From: a bacterium
GTDB lineage: Bacteria > Desulfobacterota > Binatia > HRBIN30 > CADEER01
NCBI GenBank assembly: GCA_019637795.1
Contig: JAHBUY010000001.1
Location: 1,075,001 to 1,139,000, forward strand
Reading direction: 5' to 3'
DNA length: 64,000 nt
Position numbers and translations under genes: made by a program. Each line of letters starts with the position of its first letter. Position 1 is the first letter of the stretch. Of the stretch, positions 62,201 through 64,000 are shown one piece after another. A model generated the notes under the pieces. The model was not told the origin of the DNA, did no database searches, and worked only from the letters and a program-made list of their open reading frames with translations.

Positions 62201-62493
62201 GGGCGCGCCATCGAGTAGACGTACTCGACGCCGTCGATCTCCCACAGCTTCGCCTCCAGCGGCGTCGCCACCAGGTTCTCGACCTCGGCCGCGCTCGCGC
62301 CCGGCATCTCGACGATGACGTCGGCGAACGGCACGACGATCTGCGGCTCCTCCTCGCGCGGCGTCGCCAGCAGCGCCACGGCGCCGGCGGCGAACGACGC
62401 GAGCAGGAAGAGAATCGAGAGCTTCGAGGTGATGAAGATCTCGACGATGCGCGCTGTCCAACCGCGCTCCGGACGGGCGGTGGTGTCGGTCAT
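59248..62493 (-). CDS. RND efflux permease (HAE-1-like, second system)
   Basis: 1081 residues with the 12-TM RND layout. N-terminal TM then TPREEEPQIVVPFADVIVEMPGASAAEVENLVATPLEAKLWEIDGVEYVYS, typical of the EEEPQI branch of AcrB-like proteins distinct from the mdtBC-like pair. The proton-relay Asp pair lies in LGLLVDDPIVDVENIFRHF. The second half ends with FIFGIFASTAFTLLVVPVVYHLIYRR. It starts 44 bp after the adaptor stop. The substrate is not predictable. Confidence 0.92.
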   Translation of the reverse strand: MTDTTARPERGWTARIVEIFITSKLSILFLLASFAAGAVALLATPREEEPQIVVPFADVIVEMPGASAAEVENLVATPLEAKLWEIDGVEYVYSMARPGQAVVTVRFFVGEDRERSLVKVWNKVMSNQDAIPQGVTRWIVKPVEIDDVPIVLFTLSSSNPTYDGGALRRIADEVLDKLGRVPNTGRRSVVGGEPRRVTVYADPARMTARDVTLLEVVQALEAANVNLQAGRFERGDADIALEAGPFLRSVDEVGAALVARPGGRPVYVRDVARVVDGPAEAESYTRIGFGPAAAAARRIGDRAAAAGEERPAVTIAVAKRKGTNAVRVAEEVVAAVAGLRGSVIPDEVDVNITRDYGETANHKVNELVKHLLIAIATIIVLLAFALGPREAFIVAIAVPMTLAITLLLDLLFGYTINRVTLFALILSLGLLVDDPIVDVENIFRHFRLRREPPLEATLTAVDEVRPPTILATFTVIVSFLPMFFITGMMGPYMAPMAFNVPVAMLMSLIVAFTVTPWASYHLLRHEYDAGGHEPFDLARTRVYRWYRAALLPLLRDRRRAALFLGAVAVAFVVSALLAVTRAVPLKMLPFDNKNELALIIDMPAGATLEATDAVARDLGRYLAGVPEVTDYESFVGVAAPMDFNGMVRHYYLRRGGNVGEVRVNLLPKEARVEQSHAIALRLRPDIERIAAAHGANVKIAEAPPGPPVISTVVAEVYGPLDAPYDQLIAVSRRVREALAAVPGVVDVDDFSQAAHPLVRYRLDREKAGLSGITVAGAAQTLATAVGGGVAGRLHAPQERLPVEIDVRLPRAARSSAADLLAVRVKSDAGALVPLGEIGSAVAEEADQVIYHKNLRPVTFVIAEMAGRSPVEAVLAMFDWERAHPLPAGYTMDLAGEGEWKITVDVFRDLGLAFAAALAMIYVLLVAQTGSLGMPLVIMIAIPLTLIGIMPGFWLLNALFTSPVGAYANPVFFTATGMIGMIALAGIVVRNSIILIDFIEHIRARDPALPLDAAIIEAGATRLRPIALTAAAAMFGSIVITLDPIFSGLAWSFIFGIFASTAFTLLVVPVVYHLIYRRRLPA

Positions 62494-62537
62494 GACCCGA
62501 ACCTCTCAGGGCCGAGACGCCGCGGCGCTGCGCGCGG

Positions 62538-63617
62538 TCATGGCTCGACCACCACGACGTCGCCGGCGCGCAGGCCGGAGAGCACCTCGACCTGGCTGTC
62601 GAACGCCTTGCCGGTGCGCACGCTGCGCACCAGCGGCACGCCGTCGATCAGCACCCGCACCGTCTCGAGCTGGCCGGCGCGTCGCACCGCCGACGCCGGC
62701 ACCAGCAGCGCCGCGTGCGCGCCGCAGGCGAGGCGCAGGCTGGCGAAGGCGCCCGGACGGAGCGCGGCATCGGCGGGCAGCAGCGCCTTGACGTGGCGGG
62801 TGCGGCTGGTCGGGTCGGCCACCGGCGCCAGCTCGTCGATCCGCGCGACCAGATCGAGGGGCGGCGAGCCGACCCGCACCGGCAGCGCGTCGCCGACGGC
62901 GAGGGACGCGGCGCAGTGCTCCGCGACGTCGGCCTCGAGGCGCAGCGTCGATGGATCCTGCACCAGCGCCACCGGCGCGCCGGGGCCGGCGGTGTCGCCG
63001 GGATCGAGAAGGCGCGCGACGACGACCCCGTCGAACGGCGCCCGCACCTCCGTCTCGCCCAGGCGCACGCGCGCCTCGGCCAGTGCGTCACGCGCCTGCG
63101 CGGCCTGCGCCTGCGCCGTCGCCGCGCGCGCCTCGGCGGCGTCGAGGTCCTGGCGGGTGAAGGCCTGTTTGGCGAACAACTGCCGCGCCCGGCCGAGGTC
63201 GGCGTCGGCCTGGCGCGCGAGCGCGGTCGCGGCGGCCAGCGCCGCCTCCGCCTGCTGACGGCGCGCCGTGAGATCGCGCGCGTCGAGCGTGGCGATGACG
63301 TCGCCTTTGCGCACCGCGCTGCCGGCCTGCACCCGCACCTCGAGGACGCGCGCCATCACCGTCGGCGCCACGTCGGCGCTCACGCGCGCCGTCACCGTGC
63401 CCGGCCAGTCGACGAGGTCGGGAATCTCGCGCTCCTCGACCGTGGCGGTCGACCCCGCCGCCCCGCCGTCGGCCGCCGGGGGCGGTTGCCGCGGCGCCGC
63501 CGCGTGACCGCCGAGGCTGCCCTGCAGGTAGAGCAGGAGGACCACGAGACCGAGCACCGCCGCGCCGGCGGCGATTGCCGTGCGCGGCAGACGGCGGAAT
63601 CCGGCGGATGGGGTCAT
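62538..63617 (-). CDS. RND periplasmic adaptor (second system)
   Basis: 359 residues. N-terminal TM (TAIAAGAAVLGLVVLLLYLQG), lipoyl half-motifs DWPGTVTARVSADVAPTVMARVLEVRVQAGSAVRKGDVIATLDARDL and EVRAPFDGVVVARLLDPGDTAGPG, a long alpha-hairpin (ARQLFAKQAFTRQDLDAAEARAATAQAQAAQARDAL) and beta-barrel/membrane-proximal ends. It joins the adjacent permease to the TolC-type channel encoded upstream. ATG overlaps the stop of the channel gene by four bases (ATGA). Confidence 0.92.
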   Translation of the reverse strand: MTPSAGFRRLPRTAIAAGAAVLGLVVLLLYLQGSLGGHAAAPRQPPPAADGGAAGSTATVEEREIPDLVDWPGTVTARVSADVAPTVMARVLEVRVQAGSAVRKGDVIATLDARDLTARRQQAEAALAAATALARQADADLGRARQLFAKQAFTRQDLDAAEARAATAQAQAAQARDALAEARVRLGETEVRAPFDGVVVARLLDPGDTAGPGAPVALVQDPSTLRLEADVAEHCAASLAVGDALPVRVGSPPLDLVARIDELAPVADPTSRTRHVKALLPADAALRPGAFASLRLACGAHAALLVPASAVRRAGQLETVRVLIDGVPLVRSVRTGKAFDSQVEVLSGLRAGDVVVVEP

Positions 63618-64000
63618 GGCGTGAGTCCCTCGTCATCGGCCCAGGCGCCGATGGCTTTCTGCAGCGCGGCCTCGGCGCGGCGGACGTCGTAGCGGGCGAC
63701 GATGGCGCGCGACCGCGCCGCGCTGCGGGCCGCCTCGGCCTCGAGGTAGCGGGTGACGGTCACGGTGCCGGCGCGGTACTGCTCCTCGACCAGACGCAGC
63801 GCCGCGTCGGCGGCGGCCAGGCCGGCCTGGCTGACATCGTCGCGCTGGCGCGCCTCGCCGTAGGACAGGAAGGCATTCTGCGCCTCGCGTTCGATGTCCA
63901 ACCGGGTGCGGCGTTCGACCTCGCGCGCCGACGCCAGCTCGTGCTCGGCGGCGCGCACCCGCTCGCGGATGCGGAAGCCGCTGAACACGTTCAGCTCGGC
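63614..64000 (-). CDS. TolC-family outer-membrane channel, C-terminal part (5' end outside window)
   Basis: The last ~128 residues of an OEP-type protein; the frame is open to the window edge. It starts within the conserved equatorial LNVFSGFRIRERVRAAEHEL segment (compare LFDGG/LFSGF of TolC proteins). It continues through the second coiled-coil pair with LRLVEEQYRAGTVTVTRYLEAEAARSAARSRAIVARYDVRRAEAALQKAIG. The EEQYRAGxxxxxRYLEAE pattern is typical. First visible gene of the second RND operon (channel, adaptor, permease, glycosyltransferase). Confidence 0.88.
   Translation of the reverse strand, partial: AELNVFSGFRIRERVRAAEHELASAREVERRTRLDIEREAQNAFLSYGEARQRDDVSQAGLAAADAALRLVEEQYRAGTVTVTRYLEAEAARSAARSRAIVARYDVRRAEAALQKAIGAWADDEGLTP

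Overview
This window is GC-rich bacterial chromosome (roughly 70% G+C by eye, with strong G/C at third codon positions). Several secreted proteins carry (T/A)P linkers, CGNG...GEECD Cys-rich repeats, dockerin-like CxGDCDGDGxVxINELIxGVxIALG EF-hand tails, or C-terminal TM-plus-Arg sorting tails of IPTL/PEP-CTERM type. From memory this combination is typical of uncultured soil Binatota/Binatia and related deltaproteobacterial lineages. That assignment is inference, because no rRNA or marker gene is present. RND efflux, TolC-type channels, LolA-like and DUF1329 proteins show a Gram-negative envelope.

Layout. 1-7 kb: end of an SDR gene, a large BNR-repeat surface protein, a DCC thiol oxidoreductase, and a minus-strand operon of DUF211, a VIT-like membrane protein and a P3A H+-ATPase. 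7-17 kb: a Cys-rich secreted protein, MsrP and MsrQ separated by an inverted CTERM-protein gene, a patatin, an O-methyltransferase, RidA, and a TetR/LLM-oxidoreductase pair divergent from a GST gene around a palindromic operator. 17-24.6 kb: an eight-gene minus-strand operon (GST, HTTM protein and partner, 2OG-Fe oxygenase, aspartase-family lyase, ALDH, GNAT, DUF1329) with overlapping start/stop codons. This is the best candidate for an undescribed metabolic module. 24.6-26.1 kb: an intact IS1202-like insertion sequence. 26-36 kb: a CecR-like regulator with an mdtABC-type tripartite efflux operon. 36-53.7 kb: housekeeping and accessory genes, including an SDR, a membrane-anchored ClpP-like protease, enoyl-CoA hydratase, an EstB-like hydrolase, Na/Pi cotransporter, biosynthetic threonine deaminase, Uma2, ClC, a MntA-HepT toxin-antitoxin pair, UbiA, an HtrA-like protease and EgtB. 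53.7-56.2 kb: a REC-PAS-GAF-PAS sensor without an output domain. 56.3-57.7 kb: a second copy of the IS in the same orientation. 57.7-64 kb: a GT-C glycosyltransferase and a second RND operon that runs off the window.

How it fits together. Envelope export and redox repair dominate: two complete RND pumps, periplasmic Met-sulfoxide repair (MsrPQ), thiol proteins and ergothioneine synthesis (EgtB). The two IS copies are direct repeats flanking about 30 kb. Each has its own 16-17 bp target duplication, so they are independent insertions that could recombine. No tRNA, rRNA, CRISPR array, phage or conjugation gene was seen.
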